A stretch of DNA of 64,000 bases from Alphaproteobacteria bacterium (GCA_021774625.1 JAJFIV010000027.1:336566-400565), one strand, 5' to 3'. Positions 1-8,632 are shown, numbered from the stretch's first letter. Program-made: numbers and translations. The notes: a model not told the origin generated them from the letters alone.

Positions 1-1037
1 AGGATGTGGATTATGCGACCCTGTCGTCAGGTGCTGATATTATGCTGGAAGCTGAAAAACAGCCGGGCCTGCACATTCTGAGCCTTAAAGAAGCCGTCGC
101 GCATCAGCCGGACCGTATCCAGACCCTGTTCGAACAAAAGATCGAAGGCGACGCCCTGTTCCATCTGAACCGCGCCATGGCGTCCGACGGGCTGGTGATC
201 CGGGTGGAAAAGGGCTGCCGGATCGAAAAACCCGTCACCATTCGCCACAGCGCCACCGGCCAGACCGCCAGCCATATTCATCACCTGATCCTGCTGGAAG
301 AACGCAGCGCACTGACCGTCATTGAGGAATTTACAGGCGAAACCGGGACCAACTGGACCAATCCCGCGGTGATGGTTGAAATCGCCGAAGGAGCCACGCT
401 CCAGCATTATAAGCACCAGAATGCCGGGCCGGACGCCGTTCATACCGCCCAGACCGCCGTGCGCATTGCCGCCAAGGGCCGCTATGACCGTTTTGCCTAT
501 TTCACCGGGGCGGCCACCGCCCGCGATGACGTCCGGGTCACGCTGGAAGGCAAAGATGCCTATCTGTCGCTGAAAGGCCTATCGCTGTGCAAAAAAGGCC
601 AGAGCCATGATCTGATCACCTGTACCGATCACGCGGTAGCCGATACTGCCAGCGATCAGGCGTTCCGCGGTGTGCTGGGGGCCGGAGCCAAAGCCGCCTT
701 TCAGGGCAAGGTGATCGTCCGCCAGGATGCGCAAAAGACCGATGCCAATCAGTCTTTCAAAAATCTGCTGCTGGACCGCTCCGCCGAAGTGAATACCAAG
801 CCGGAGCTGGAAATTTACGCCGATGATGTCAAATGCGCCCATGGCGCCACTGTCGGCGAACTGGATAAACACGCGCTTTTCTATCTGAAATCCCGTGGAA
901 TTGCACCTGATGAAGCCCGCGCCCTGTTGATCGAAGCCTTTATCACGGATCAGTTTGAAGCGATCATGAATAAAAGTGTGCGAGACAACTTTATGGCCCA
1001 TGCGAAAGCCTGGATGGCCGGGAGGGTTAACCTGTGA
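1..1037 (+). CDS. sufD: Fe-S cluster assembly protein SufD (5' end cut off by the window)
   Basis: C-terminal ~344 residues of SufD, which pairs with SufB in the cytosolic SufBC2D scaffold that builds Fe-S clusters. The frame is open from the window edge and complete SufD proteins are about 420-450 residues, so the GTG at position 6 is not the real start. The C-terminal block has DDVKCAHGATVGELD, whose His matches the residue implicated in cluster assembly at the SufB-SufD interface, followed by SRGIAPDEARALL. The stop overlaps the sufS start by 4 bp (GTGA), suggesting translational coupling. sufB and sufC presumably lie upstream, outside the window. Confidence 0.93.
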   Translation, partial: DVDYATLSSGADIMLEAEKQPGLHILSLKEAVAHQPDRIQTLFEQKIEGDALFHLNRAMASDGLVIRVEKGCRIEKPVTIRHSATGQTASHIHHLILLEERSALTVIEEFTGETGTNWTNPAVMVEIAEGATLQHYKHQNAGPDAVHTAQTAVRIAAKGRYDRFAYFTGAATARDDVRVTLEGKDAYLSLKGLSLCKKGQSHDLITCTDHAVADTASDQAFRGVLGAGAKAAFQGKVIVRQDAQKTDANQSFKNLLLDRSAEVNTKPELEIYADDVKCAHGATVGELDKHALFYLKSRGIAPDEARALLIEAFITDQFEAIMNKSVRDNFMAHAKAWMAGRVNL

Positions 1038-2290
1038 TCGCTCTTCCCGCTGAAAAAGCCGGCGCCGTGACGTCACTGGATACGGAAAAAATCCGCCGGG
1101 ATTTCCCGATCCTGACGCAAACCATCCATGGCAAGCCGCTGACTTTCCTCGATTCCGCCGCCAGCGCGCAAAAACCCCGATGCGTGATTGATGCCATCAG
1201 CCGTCTGTACGAGACCGGTTACGCCAATATTCATCGCGGCATCTATAAATTGAGCCAGGATGCGACGGAAGCCTATGAGCAGACGCGGGAAAAAGTGCGG
1301 GCCCTGATCAATGCCCGACACAGCGCGGAATGCCTGTTTGTCCGGGGCGCCACCGAAGGCATCAACCTGGTTGCCCAGAGTTATGGCCGGGCGTTCCTGA
1401 AGGAAGGTGACGAGATTATTCTGTCGGAAATGGAGCATCATTCCAACATCGTTCCGTGGCAGATGCTGCGGGACGAAAAGGGGCTGGCACTTAAAATCGC
1501 GCCGGTGCTGGATGACGGTTCGCTGGATATGGATGCCTATAAAGGCCTACTGTCGGAACGCACCAAATTTGTCGCCATGCTTCATATTTCCAACGCCATC
1601 GGCACTCAGGTTCCGATCAAGGATGTGATCCGGCTGGCCCATGAAGCGGGAGCCAGAGTGCTGGTCGACGGCTGTCAGGCGGTGCCGCACATGGCGGTGG
1701 ATGTGCAGGATCTGGATGCGGATTTCTATACCTTTTCCGGTCACAAAATGTATGGCCCGTCGGGCATTGGGGTGCTTTATGGCAAAGCGGGCCTGTTGGA
1801 TGCCATGCCGCCCTGGCAGGGCGGCGGTGATATGATCGAAACCGTGACCTTTGAAAAAACCACCTACAATAAAGCGCCTCATAAATTTGAGGCCGGCACG
1901 CCGCATATTGCGGGCGGCATCGCGCTGGGGGCCGCCATCGATTATATCAACACTCTTGGTTATGATGCCATCCATGCCCACGGTCAGGACCTTTTGGCCT
2001 ATGCGACCAAGAAACTGACGGCCATCAACAGCCTTCGCATCATCGGCACGGCGCCACAAAAAGGCGCGGTGATTTCCTTTGTCATGAAAGGCACGCACCC
2101 GCATGATATCGGCACTATTCTGGACCGGGAAGGCATCGCCGTCCGCACCGGACATCATTGCGCCCAGCCGATTATGGAGCGGTTTGGAATCCCGGCCACG
2201 GCGCGCGCCAGCTTCGGCCTCTATAATAGCCGCGAAGATGTCGACCGGCTGGTCGCCGGCCTTCGCAAAGTAACGGAAATTTTCGGATGA
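1034..2290 (+). CDS. sufS: Cysteine desulfurase SufS
   Basis: PLP enzyme that removes sulfur from L-cysteine as an enzyme-bound persulfide and supplies it to the SUF scaffold. The 418 residues match the family length. The PLP lysine is in FSGHKMYGPSGIG (K238), and the persulfide cysteine is in RTGHHCAQPIMERFG (C376), with the neighbouring sequence of group II (SufS-type) rather than IscS-type enzymes. The start is the GTG overlapping the sufD stop; a GTG at 1067 is an alternative. The stop overlaps the next gene by 4 bp (ATGA). No SufE-like gene is seen here, so the sulfur acceptor protein must be encoded elsewhere. Confidence 0.95.
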   Translation: MIALPAEKAGAVTSLDTEKIRRDFPILTQTIHGKPLTFLDSAASAQKPRCVIDAISRLYETGYANIHRGIYKLSQDATEAYEQTREKVRALINARHSAECLFVRGATEGINLVAQSYGRAFLKEGDEIILSEMEHHSNIVPWQMLRDEKGLALKIAPVLDDGSLDMDAYKGLLSERTKFVAMLHISNAIGTQVPIKDVIRLAHEAGARVLVDGCQAVPHMAVDVQDLDADFYTFSGHKMYGPSGIGVLYGKAGLLDAMPPWQGGGDMIETVTFEKTTYNKAPHKFEAGTPHIAGGIALGAAIDYINTLGYDAIHAHGQDLLAYATKKLTAINSLRIIGTAPQKGAVISFVMKGTHPHDIGTILDREGIAVRTGHHCAQPIMERFGIPATARASFGLYNSREDVDRLVAGLRKVTEIFG

Positions 2291-2691
2291 GTGACGAAAT
2301 CAAAAACCAGCACGACGGCGCGCGGCCCTTCCTCGATGATTTCCTGAAAGAGGACGAGCCGGCCGCCGCCGCCGCACCCGCCGGTACGCCCGACCCGCTG
2401 GAAGCGGACGCCATCGAAATGCTGCGCACCATTTATGATCCGGAAATCCCGGTGAATATTTATGACCTCGGCCTGATTTATAATGTGGAGAATGATGAGG
2501 GGCATGTGCTGGTTGCCATGACCCTGACTTCTCCCCATTGTCCGGTGGCGGAAACCATGCCCGGCGAAGTAGAGATGCGCATCGGTTCCGTGCCCGGTGT
2601 GCGCGAAGTCACCGTCAATCTGGTTTGGGATCCGCCCTGGACGCCGGAAAATATGTCCGAAGCCGCCAAACTGGAACTTGGATTTTTATAG
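2287..2691 (+). CDS. sufT: SUF-associated DUF59/MIP18-family protein (SufT type)
   Basis: 134-residue protein of the DUF59 (MIP18) family found in suf operons and implicated in maturation or delivery of Fe-S clusters. The domain covers about residues 38-134, with DPEIPVNIYDLGLIYNVE and the conserved Cys-containing LTSPHCPVAETMPGEVE. The preceding ~35 residues are acidic and Ala/Pro-rich and look like a flexible tail. The ATGA overlap with sufS and the 10-bp gap to the next gene place it firmly in the operon. The family and context are clear; the biochemical role is inferred from homologues such as staphylococcal SufT. Confidence 0.9.
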   Translation: MSDEIKNQHDGARPFLDDFLKEDEPAAAAAPAGTPDPLEADAIEMLRTIYDPEIPVNIYDLGLIYNVENDEGHVLVAMTLTSPHCPVAETMPGEVEMRIGSVPGVREVTVNLVWDPPWTPENMSEAAKLELGFL

Positions 2692-2701
2692 GAGACCCGC
2701 C

Positions 2702-3031
2702 ATGGCTATATTGACATTGACCGATGCCGCTGCGGAGAGGATTAAATATCTTATGGAAAAGCGCGGCAAGGCGTCCGCCGGCATGCGGTTAGGGACCGCG
2801 ACCCGCGGCTGTTCCGGGCTCGCCTATGCGGTCGATTATGTGGATGACCCCGACCCCGGGGATGAGGTCGTGCAGGATAAGGGGGTCAGACTTTACGTGG
2901 ATCCGGCATCGCTGATGTTCCTGATCGGCTCGGAAATGGATTATCGTGAAGACACCTTTACGTCCGGCTTTACCTTTTCCAATCCCAATGAAAAAGGCCG
3001 TTGCGGCTGCGGTGAAAGTTTCCATGTCTGA
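2702..3031 (+). CDS. sufA: A-type iron-sulfur carrier protein (SufA/ErpA family)
   Basis: 109-residue A-type carrier that accepts clusters from the SUF scaffold and passes them to target apoproteins. The three conserved cysteines are present: C37 in TRGCSGLAY and C101/C103 in GRCGCGESF near the C-terminus. The start is the ATG at 2702, preceded by GGAGACC just after the sufT stop. The frame stays open upstream into sufT, but homologues begin at this Met. It could be called SufA, ErpA or IscA on sequence; suf-operon membership favours SufA. Its last 8 bp also encode the start of the HMG-CoA lyase gene. Confidence 0.92.
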   Translation: MAILTLTDAAAERIKYLMEKRGKASAGMRLGTATRGCSGLAYAVDYVDDPDPGDEVVQDKGVRLYVDPASLMFLIGSEMDYREDTFTSGFTFSNPNEKGRCGCGESFHV

Positions 3032-3941
3032 GACGGTGGAAATTATCGAGGTCGGGGCCCGCGACGGGCTGCAGAACGAACCGGATATTTTTTCCACCGG
3101 CAATAAACTGACCCTGATTGAAAAATCGATGGCGGCCGGAGCCAGGCGCATCGAGGTCGCCAGTTTCGTCCATCCCAAACTGGTGCCGCAAATGGCCGAT
3201 GCGGAAGCGGTGGTCGCAGCCCTGCCTGATCGGAAAGACGCCACCTATATCGGCCTTGTGCTCAATAAACGTGGTTACCTGCGTGCCCTTGAAGCCCGCG
3301 AAGGCAACAAGCGCGGGGTCGATGAAGTGGGCTGTGTCGCTGTCGCCGCCAATGGCTTTGGCGAGAAAAACCAGGGCCAGAGCCGCGACGAAAGCATCCG
3401 CGTCTCCAATGAAATCATCCGGCTCGCCAAACGGGATGGCCTTTCCGCCCAGGTCACAATCTCCGTGTCCTTCGGTTGTCCCTTCGATGGCGAAGTCGCC
3501 CCCGAAACGGTGATCGAGACTGCCAGACGTCTGGCGGAGTCCGGTCCCCGGGAAATCGCCATCGCCGATACCATCGGCGTGGCCACGCCCGACCGGGTCG
3601 AGGATTTATTTGCCCGGCTGAAGGACGCCATCCCCCACATCCCGCTGCGCGCCCATTTTCACAACACCCGAAACACCGGCATCGCCAATGCCTGGGCGGC
3701 TTATCGGCAGGGCTGCCATATTCTTGATTCCAGCCTCGGCGGACTGGGCGGCTGTCCTTTCGCCCCTAAGGCGACCGGCAATATCGCCACCGAAGACCTG
3801 ATTTATATGCTGGAGCGTTCCGGTATAGAAACCGGCCTGTCGCTGGATCATCTGATTGAAGCGGTGGACTGGCTCCAGCAGACGCTGGGCCGTAAAACAC
3901 CCGGCATGGTCAGCCAGGCTGGCGGCTTTCCGCGGCCCTGA
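3024..3941 (+). CDS. mvaB: Hydroxymethylglutaryl-CoA lyase
   Basis: 305-residue TIM-barrel lyase that splits HMG-CoA into acetyl-CoA and acetoacetate, the last step of leucine breakdown. Diagnostic features are GARDGLQNE at the N-terminus (R13, D14: catalytic Arg and metal-binding Asp) and GGLGGCPFAPKATGN with the catalytic Cys at 244. The ATG at 3024 was chosen because homologues start with a short residue run before the VEIIEVGARDG motif. A longer frame back to 2946 would merely re-read sufA. The gene overlaps sufA by 8 bp. The other leucine-catabolic genes are not in the window, so its attachment to the suf operon is notable. Confidence 0.9.
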   Translation: MSETVEIIEVGARDGLQNEPDIFSTGNKLTLIEKSMAAGARRIEVASFVHPKLVPQMADAEAVVAALPDRKDATYIGLVLNKRGYLRALEAREGNKRGVDEVGCVAVAANGFGEKNQGQSRDESIRVSNEIIRLAKRDGLSAQVTISVSFGCPFDGEVAPETVIETARRLAESGPREIAIADTIGVATPDRVEDLFARLKDAIPHIPLRAHFHNTRNTGIANAWAAYRQGCHILDSSLGGLGGCPFAPKATGNIATEDLIYMLERSGIETGLSLDHLIEAVDWLQQTLGRKTPGMVSQAGGFPRP

Positions 3942-4025
3942 CCTTTCCTCAACGCTTGGGGCGGGCCTGTCGAAGGACGGCGCCGGTCGAACGGACATTG
4001 AAATGGGGGCGGCGAAAACAGCCAA

Positions 4026-4712
4026 TCAGATCATAATGGTGCCGAGGCCGCGGTCACGTTGCGGCCGTTCATTCTCTTTGCCTTCTTCGGGCATGGTCAC
4101 CGACATCACCCGCGTGTAAGATTCGCGGTCGCCGCTTTTGGTGTGACTTTTCAACGACATTCCCAGTTTGTCGGAATACCAGACCCGCTTCTGGTAACGG
4201 ACATGCTTGCCCGCCACTTCCAAATCCGTCGTGATATCAATAACGAAAACATCAAAAAGTTTTTTTTGTATGTAAATCTCGGCTTCGCCCGCCACTTCCA
4301 GGGTCACCCAATAGGTTTGCTCTTCGCCCCGCCCGTCCCGGTACGATTCCTCGAAAGAAACCTCTTTGCTGACGGACAGCGGGAAAAGGCTCTCCACATG
4401 CTTCACATCAAATTCAAAAGAATAATCGACGCCGTCCTCATAGCCTGTGAAAGGATAAAAACCGCGGTAAAGCTTATGTTTACCGACTATTTTATCGCCC
4501 CAGCGGGAGACAAATGTGGAAATCATCCCTTCAACCTGCGTGACCTCAAGATCGAACAGATAACCGTCCGCCTTGACTGTCGCCTGAAGCCCCTCGGGAA
4601 CCGCCCCCGAAAAGCCGGTTTCACTCGCAGGCCTGCAGCCGGCCAGCGCAACGGCAAGGCTGACAACAAACAGATAGGGAGTGGCTGATTTTACCCTCAC
4701 ACTGTTCCTCAC
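4026..4712 (-). CDS. Putative lipoprotein of unknown function
   Basis: 228-residue protein with an N-terminal hydrophobic segment ending in a lipobox (VALAGC, Cys about residue 26), so it is predicted to be lipidated and anchored in the envelope. The remainder is beta-rich with alternating aromatic and charged residues and resembles a beta-sheet lipid-binding or DUF3108-like fold, but I do not recognise a family with confidence. The start is GTG at 4712; a second GTG at 4700 would leave a more typical signal peptide. It lies 79 bp downstream of the SixA-like gene. The gap contains an AT-rich hairpin (TTATGC-AAAG-GCATAA, 4728-4743), so separate transcription is possible. Confidence 0.7.
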   Translation of the reverse strand: MRNSVRVKSATPYLFVVSLAVALAGCRPASETGFSGAVPEGLQATVKADGYLFDLEVTQVEGMISTFVSRWGDKIVGKHKLYRGFYPFTGYEDGVDYSFEFDVKHVESLFPLSVSKEVSFEESYRDGRGEEQTYWVTLEVAGEAEIYIQKKLFDVFVIDITTDLEVAGKHVRYQKRVWYSDKLGMSLKSHTKSGDRESYTRVMSVTMPEEGKENERPQRDRGLGTIMI

Positions 4713-4791
4713 ATAGAAAGGGATATATTATGCAAAGGCATAACAATGACAGGTTATAACACAATCAGCATTAATCGGCAGCTAAAACTTC

Positions 4792-5304
4792 TTATAACGC
4801 TTTTGGAAGGATAAAGGCCTGCAGCCGGGCATGGACTCCTGGCAGTTCGGACCAGTGCGTGATATCCAACTGAAAGACGGCCAGGGAAGCAGTCGGAAAT
4901 TTTAGGAAGAGCGGCGCATTCTTTTCGTCAGACACATTGCCGGCCAGCGCCATGGCCAGATCCTGCGTTCCCGGATTATGGCCGATCATCAGGAGACTCC
5001 TGCAGTTTTCAGATGCCTTGGCGATAATATGGAACAGACGCTCCCGGCTTGCGCCATACAGGCCGTCCATATAGAGCGTTTCAGCGCTAAAACCGGATGC
5101 AGTCTTCAGCATTTCCAGGGTCTCTCTTGTACGGACGGTAGATGAACAATAAATCTGATCGGGAATCAGACCCTCCGCTTTCATATAACGGCCCATTTTT
5201 ATCGCCGCCTCCCGGCCCCGCTCATTGAGCGGCCGGTCGAAATCCCGCAGTGTCTCCTGCGCCCAGCTGGATTTGGCGTGCCGCATCAAAAAAAGCTGCC
5301 GCAT
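4792..5304 (-). CDS. SixA-like histidine phosphatase
   Basis: 170-residue histidine phosphatase (phosphoglycerate mutase-like) superfamily protein. The catalytic RHA motif is at the extreme N-terminus (MRQLFLMRHAKSSW, phosphohistidine H9), followed by DRPLNERGREAA and later LMIGHNPGTQDLA, whose His is the second catalytic one. This is the layout of small SixA phosphatases, which act on phosphohistidine in phosphorelays, but the substrate here is unknown. The ATG at 5304 has a good GGAGAGG Shine-Dalgarno. It is divergent from the ABC importer genes across a 117-bp gap. Confidence 0.85.
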   Translation of the reverse strand: MRQLFLMRHAKSSWAQETLRDFDRPLNERGREAAIKMGRYMKAEGLIPDQIYCSSTVRTRETLEMLKTASGFSAETLYMDGLYGASRERLFHIIAKASENCRSLLMIGHNPGTQDLAMALAGNVSDEKNAPLFLKFPTASLAVFQLDITHWSELPGVHARLQAFILPKAL

Positions 5305-5325
5305 GATTTTTCACCTCTCCTTTGC

Positions 5326-5339
5326 ATCCCGGCCGGGAT
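5326..5339. promoter_or_regulatory. Perfect 14-bp palindrome in a divergent gap
   Basis: ATCCCGGCCGGGAT is an uninterrupted palindrome between the start of the SixA-like gene (5304, minus) and the ABC ATPase start (5422, plus). Position and symmetry fit a regulator-binding site, but no cognate regulator can be named and the GC-rich core may be fortuitous. Confidence 0.25.
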
Positions 5340-5421
5340 CAGCTTAGCATAGCCGTTATTCACAAAATTCAAATGGCCCATTTTCGTCAGGCGCAGATAC
5401 CGGAAAGGCTTATATTTTCTG

Positions 5422-6168
5422 ATGTTTCATCTTTCAAGTGTCGAAAAGTCCTTTGGCGGCGTCCGCGCCCTGAAACCCTTTTCACTCAGCATTCCCGCGG
5501 GAGAAACCCTCGCCATTCTCGGCCCCAGCGGCTCGGGAAAATCGACGCTTTTAAAGCTGCTGATAGGGATTCTGGCCCCCGATGCGGGGCATATATCCTT
5601 CCGGGGTAAAGAGATTGGCGAAGGTGGGCTTGCAGAATATCGCCGGCATATTGGCCTGGTGATCCAGGAGGGCGGGCTTTTCCCCCACCTGACGGCCCAT
5701 GCCAATATCGCGATTATGGCCCGCCACCTTAAATGGCCGCAGGCGAAAATCGAGGCCCGCATTGCGGAACTTTGCACGCTCGTGCATCTGCCGCAAGATC
5801 GTCTTTCCCATTATCTGAAGGAACTTTCCGGCGGCGAACGGCAGCGGATTGCCCTGATGCGGGCCCTGATGCTGGACCCTGACGTGCTGCTGCTGGATGA
5901 GCCGTTGGGCGCTCTTGATCCGATGATCCGCTATGACCTGCAGCAGGATCTGAAGTCTATCTTCGCCACCCTCAAAAAAACCGTCATTCTCATTACCCAC
6001 GATCTGGCGGAAGCGCATTATCTGGCCAGCGCCATCATTCTGATGCGAGATGGCGGTATTGAACAATCCGGTTCCTATCAGGATTTGGCATCCAATCCGG
6101 CGACGCCGTTTGTCCGCCGGTTTTTACAGGCACAACGCGGACTTGCTTTGGGCAGGGCCGGCGCATGA
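5422..6168 (+). CDS. Osmoprotectant-type ABC transporter ATP-binding protein
   Basis: 248-residue ABC ATPase powering uptake by the fused permease/binding protein encoded next. Walker A GPSGSGKST is at residues 34-42, the signature is ELSGGERQR, and Walker B LLLDEPLGALDP is followed by the switch His in LITHD. It is most similar to ProV/OpuCA/OsmV-type quaternary-amine importers but ends soon after the nucleotide-binding domain and lacks the C-terminal CBS pair that senses ionic strength in OpuA/OpuC proteins. That argues for substrate supply or another signal instead of osmotic gating. The stop overlaps the next start by 4 bp (ATGA), so the two are co-translated. Confidence 0.88.
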   Translation: MFHLSSVEKSFGGVRALKPFSLSIPAGETLAILGPSGSGKSTLLKLLIGILAPDAGHISFRGKEIGEGGLAEYRRHIGLVIQEGGLFPHLTAHANIAIMARHLKWPQAKIEARIAELCTLVHLPQDRLSHYLKELSGGERQRIALMRALMLDPDVLLLDEPLGALDPMIRYDLQQDLKSIFATLKKTVILITHDLAEAHYLASAIILMRDGGIEQSGSYQDLASNPATPFVRRFLQAQRGLALGRAGA

Positions 6169-7646
6169 AAAAGCTGTTATTCTTCCTGCTCACGCTTGCT
6201 TTACCCTGCGGTATCGCCAGCGCCGAAGAGCCGATCAGGGTCGGCTCAAAAGCGTTCACGGAATCGGTGATTCTCGGCGAAGTCGCCCGGCATCTCGCTG
6301 CCCTGGACGGGTTTGCAGTGACCCATAGCCGCGCGCTGGGAGGATCGCGCCTTGTCTGGAATGCGCTGCTGGCCGGTGAGGTCGATCTCTATCCCGATTA
6401 TAGCGGCACCCTGATTCAGGAAACGCTCCAGGGGGAGAAAATTGAAAGCCTTGCGGATTTAAAGGCCGCGCTCAAACAACACGGCGTTGAAATGACCGGG
6501 CCGCTCGGTTTCAACAATACCTACGCGCTCGGTATGATGGAGGAAAAAGCGCAAACACTTGGCATTAAAACTATCACGGAACTTGCCGCCCACCCTGCTC
6601 TCCGTTTCGGCTTTTCCAATGAATTCATGAACCGGGCCGACGGTTGGCCCGGTCTTCGCCGCACGTACCGCCTGCCGCAGCAGAATGTCCGCGGCATTGA
6701 CCATGACCTTGCCTATCAGGGGATCGAAGCGGGGCGTCTTGACGTCATTGACATTTACCGGACCGACGCGGAAATCGCCTATTACGGGCTTCGTATCCTG
6801 ACCGATGACCGGGATCATTTTCCGGCCTATGAAGCGGTTTATCTCTATCGTACGGATCTGGCGGAACGGGCGCCGGCGCTGGTTTCCCGGCTGAACGCCC
6901 TTGCCGGCGCCCTCACCGAGGCCCGCATGAGCCGCATGAATGCGGCAGTTAAAATCAACGGTCAGCCGGAAGCGGAGGTTGCCGCGGACTTCGTTGCGGA
7001 GACCACAGGCGGGGTCGTCGCCGTCCAAACGCGGGGGTTTTGGCAGCGGCTCTACGACCGCACCCTGGAGCATCTGGCCCTTGTCGGCATTTCACTTTTC
7101 GCGGCCATCCTGGTGGCCATTCCTCTTGGTATTTTGGCCGTCAGAAAAAAACATCTGGGACGACTTATTTTATCGATAACCGGTATTTTGCAGACCGTCC
7201 CGTCCCTGGCGCTGCTGGTTTTTATGATTCCGCTGCTCGGCATCGGCGGACCGCCCGCCATTGCCGCCCTTTTTCTCTACAGCCTGCTGCCGATCGTCAG
7301 AAACACCCATGCCGGTTTGAGTGATATATCCCCGGCCATTCAGGAATCCGCCATCGCCCTCGGCCTGCCGTCGGTGGCGCGCTTGCGGCTGATAGAGCTT
7401 CCCATCGCCCTGCCGCTGATCCTTGCCGGCATCAAAACCGCCGCCGTGATCAATGTGGGAACCGCCACATTGGGGGCATTGATCGGCGCCGGCGGCTATG
7501 GCCAGCCGATCCTGACCGGAATCCGGCTTGATGACATGACATTGATTCTGGAAGGGGCGGTCCCTGCCGCCCTGCTGGCGCTTTTGGTCACGGCTGTTTT
7601 TGATGCCGCCGAGCGGCTTTTTGTCTCACGGGGCCTCAGGGCTTAA
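6165..7646 (+). CDS. Fused substrate-binding protein and permease of an osmoprotectant-type ABC importer
   Basis: 493-residue protein with a signal peptide (residues 1-20), an OpuAC/OsmF-type periplasmic binding domain (about 22-285; starts RVGSKAFTESVILGE, includes DLYPDYSGTLIQETL), and a C-terminal permease (about 300-490) with 5-6 membrane segments and the EAA-like loop ALGLPSVARLRLIELPIALP. Fusion of binding and membrane domains occurs in this family, but in Gram-positive EgtU-type proteins the permease comes first. Here the order is reversed, so the binding domain would hang in the periplasm ahead of the first membrane helix. The ligand is probably a quaternary amine such as glycine betaine, choline or ergothioneine; sequence alone does not decide. 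The last 21 bp overlap the convergent GNAT gene. Confidence 0.87.
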   Translation: MKKLLFFLLTLALPCGIASAEEPIRVGSKAFTESVILGEVARHLAALDGFAVTHSRALGGSRLVWNALLAGEVDLYPDYSGTLIQETLQGEKIESLADLKAALKQHGVEMTGPLGFNNTYALGMMEEKAQTLGIKTITELAAHPALRFGFSNEFMNRADGWPGLRRTYRLPQQNVRGIDHDLAYQGIEAGRLDVIDIYRTDAEIAYYGLRILTDDRDHFPAYEAVYLYRTDLAERAPALVSRLNALAGALTEARMSRMNAAVKINGQPEAEVAADFVAETTGGVVAVQTRGFWQRLYDRTLEHLALVGISLFAAILVAIPLGILAVRKKHLGRLILSITGILQTVPSLALLVFMIPLLGIGGPPAIAALFLYSLLPIVRNTHAGLSDISPAIQESAIALGLPSVARLRLIELPIALPLILAGIKTAAVINVGTATLGALIGAGGYGQPILTGIRLDDMTLILEGAVPAALLALLVTAVFDAAERLFVSRGLRA

Positions 7647-8144
7647 GGCCAGCTGCATAAAGGAAATGCCGACGGCGCGGCCTTTTTTGAGACCGATGCC
7701 GTCAAACCGGCCGATCAGTATAAATCCCAGTTTTTCATGAAAAGGAACGGACTGTTTCGCCCCGTCGTCGGAAATCCCGGCAATCATATAGCGATAGCCT
7801 TTGTCCCTGCAGGCAGCAATCAGCGCGCCCATCAAAGCAATCCCAATTCCTTGTCCCTGACAGCCGGGCGCCAGATAAATGGAATTTTCAACCGTCCGCT
7901 CATAGGCGGGCCGCGCCCGGAACGGCCCGGCATAGGCAAAGCCTGCAAGCTTACCGCCGCTTTCCGCCACCAGATAGGGAAAGCCGCTGGTTTTCAAATC
8001 ATGCCAGCGCCGCGCCATTTCTTCCGCGGACGGCGCGTCGAATTCAAAGGAAACCGCGGTATTTTCCACATAGGGGCCGTAAAGGGCCGAAATGGCCGGA
8101 ATATCCCCGGCGTTGGCCGGGCGTATGGTGATGTCCGGCGGCAA
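7626..8144 (-). CDS. GNAT-family N-acetyltransferase (phosphinothricin acetyltransferase-like)
   Basis: 172-residue GNAT protein of the Pat/YwnH type. Visible features are the N-terminal ITIRPANAGDIPAISALYGPYV, NTAVSFEFDAPSAEEM, and the acetyl-CoA loop PGCQGQGIGIALM, then the C-terminal HEKLGFILIGRFDGIG. Relatives acetylate the amino group of phosphinothricin, methionine sulfone/sulfoximine or related amino acids; the natural substrate here is unknown. The gene is 2 bp downstream of the TerB-like gene and probably co-transcribed with it. Its end overlaps the ABC permease gene by 21 bp on the opposite strand. Confidence 0.87.
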   Translation of the reverse strand: MPPDITIRPANAGDIPAISALYGPYVENTAVSFEFDAPSAEEMARRWHDLKTSGFPYLVAESGGKLAGFAYAGPFRARPAYERTVENSIYLAPGCQGQGIGIALMGALIAACRDKGYRYMIAGISDDGAKQSVPFHEKLGFILIGRFDGIGLKKGRAVGISFMQLALSPEAP

Positions 8145-8146
8145 TG

Positions 8147-8563
8147 TTAAAGCCGTCTGCGCCTTGCCGCAGAGGCCCGCTCGATGGCCGCGGCCGTCAG
8201 CCGGTCAATATTCATCTTATGGCGGATGATTTCCAGCATCCGCAATTCTTCCTGAGACAAATGCGCATCCACCACCGCAATATCACAGGCCACCGTGTAT
8301 GCGATATCCACATGGCTTTGCGGGAGGGCTTCCTGGACAAGGCCGAGCACCGCATCCAGGCCATCCTCATTATCGAGAATTTCCGCACAGGTTTCCGCAT
8401 CGCTGACCAGTTTGTCGGGATTATAGCCGTTAAAAATCGGCAGGGTTGCTATGATCTCTCCCATGCGTTTCAATTCGCTGTCGGTCATGTCCCGGTCCGA
8501 TGCCGAAACGATCACCATCAGATACACCAGCGCCGTCTGCGCCGAAATGGTTGACTGTGTCAT
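8147..8563 (-). CDS. TerB-like (tellurite resistance TerB family) protein
   Basis: 138-residue all-helical protein that fits the TerB-like fold: two homologous four-helix halves, each with an acidic DxxxxxxE pattern (ASDRDMTDSELKRMGEI near the N-terminus; VVDAHLSQEELRMLEII near residues 98-114) that suggests metal binding. No other ter genes are nearby, so this is the widespread stand-alone form with no demonstrated link to tellurite. It lies between the DinG-type helicase and the GNAT gene on the same strand. The function is unknown. Confidence 0.82.
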   Translation of the reverse strand: MTQSTISAQTALVYLMVIVSASDRDMTDSELKRMGEIIATLPIFNGYNPDKLVSDAETCAEILDNEDGLDAVLGLVQEALPQSHVDIAYTVACDIAVVDAHLSQEELRMLEIIRHKMNIDRLTAAAIERASAARRRRL

Positions 8564-8632
8564 AAGCTGTTATCGCCCCAATTCTTGTTTCAACGTGATT
8601 TTCATATGGGCGAAGCGGGCGGCAAAGGCAAG

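Noticed and set aside
3942-4025. Possible short gene or repeat fragment after HMG-CoA lyase
   Set aside because: The GTCGAAGGAC...GGTCGAACGGAC text hints at a repeat piece, but no clear symmetry or second copy was seen.
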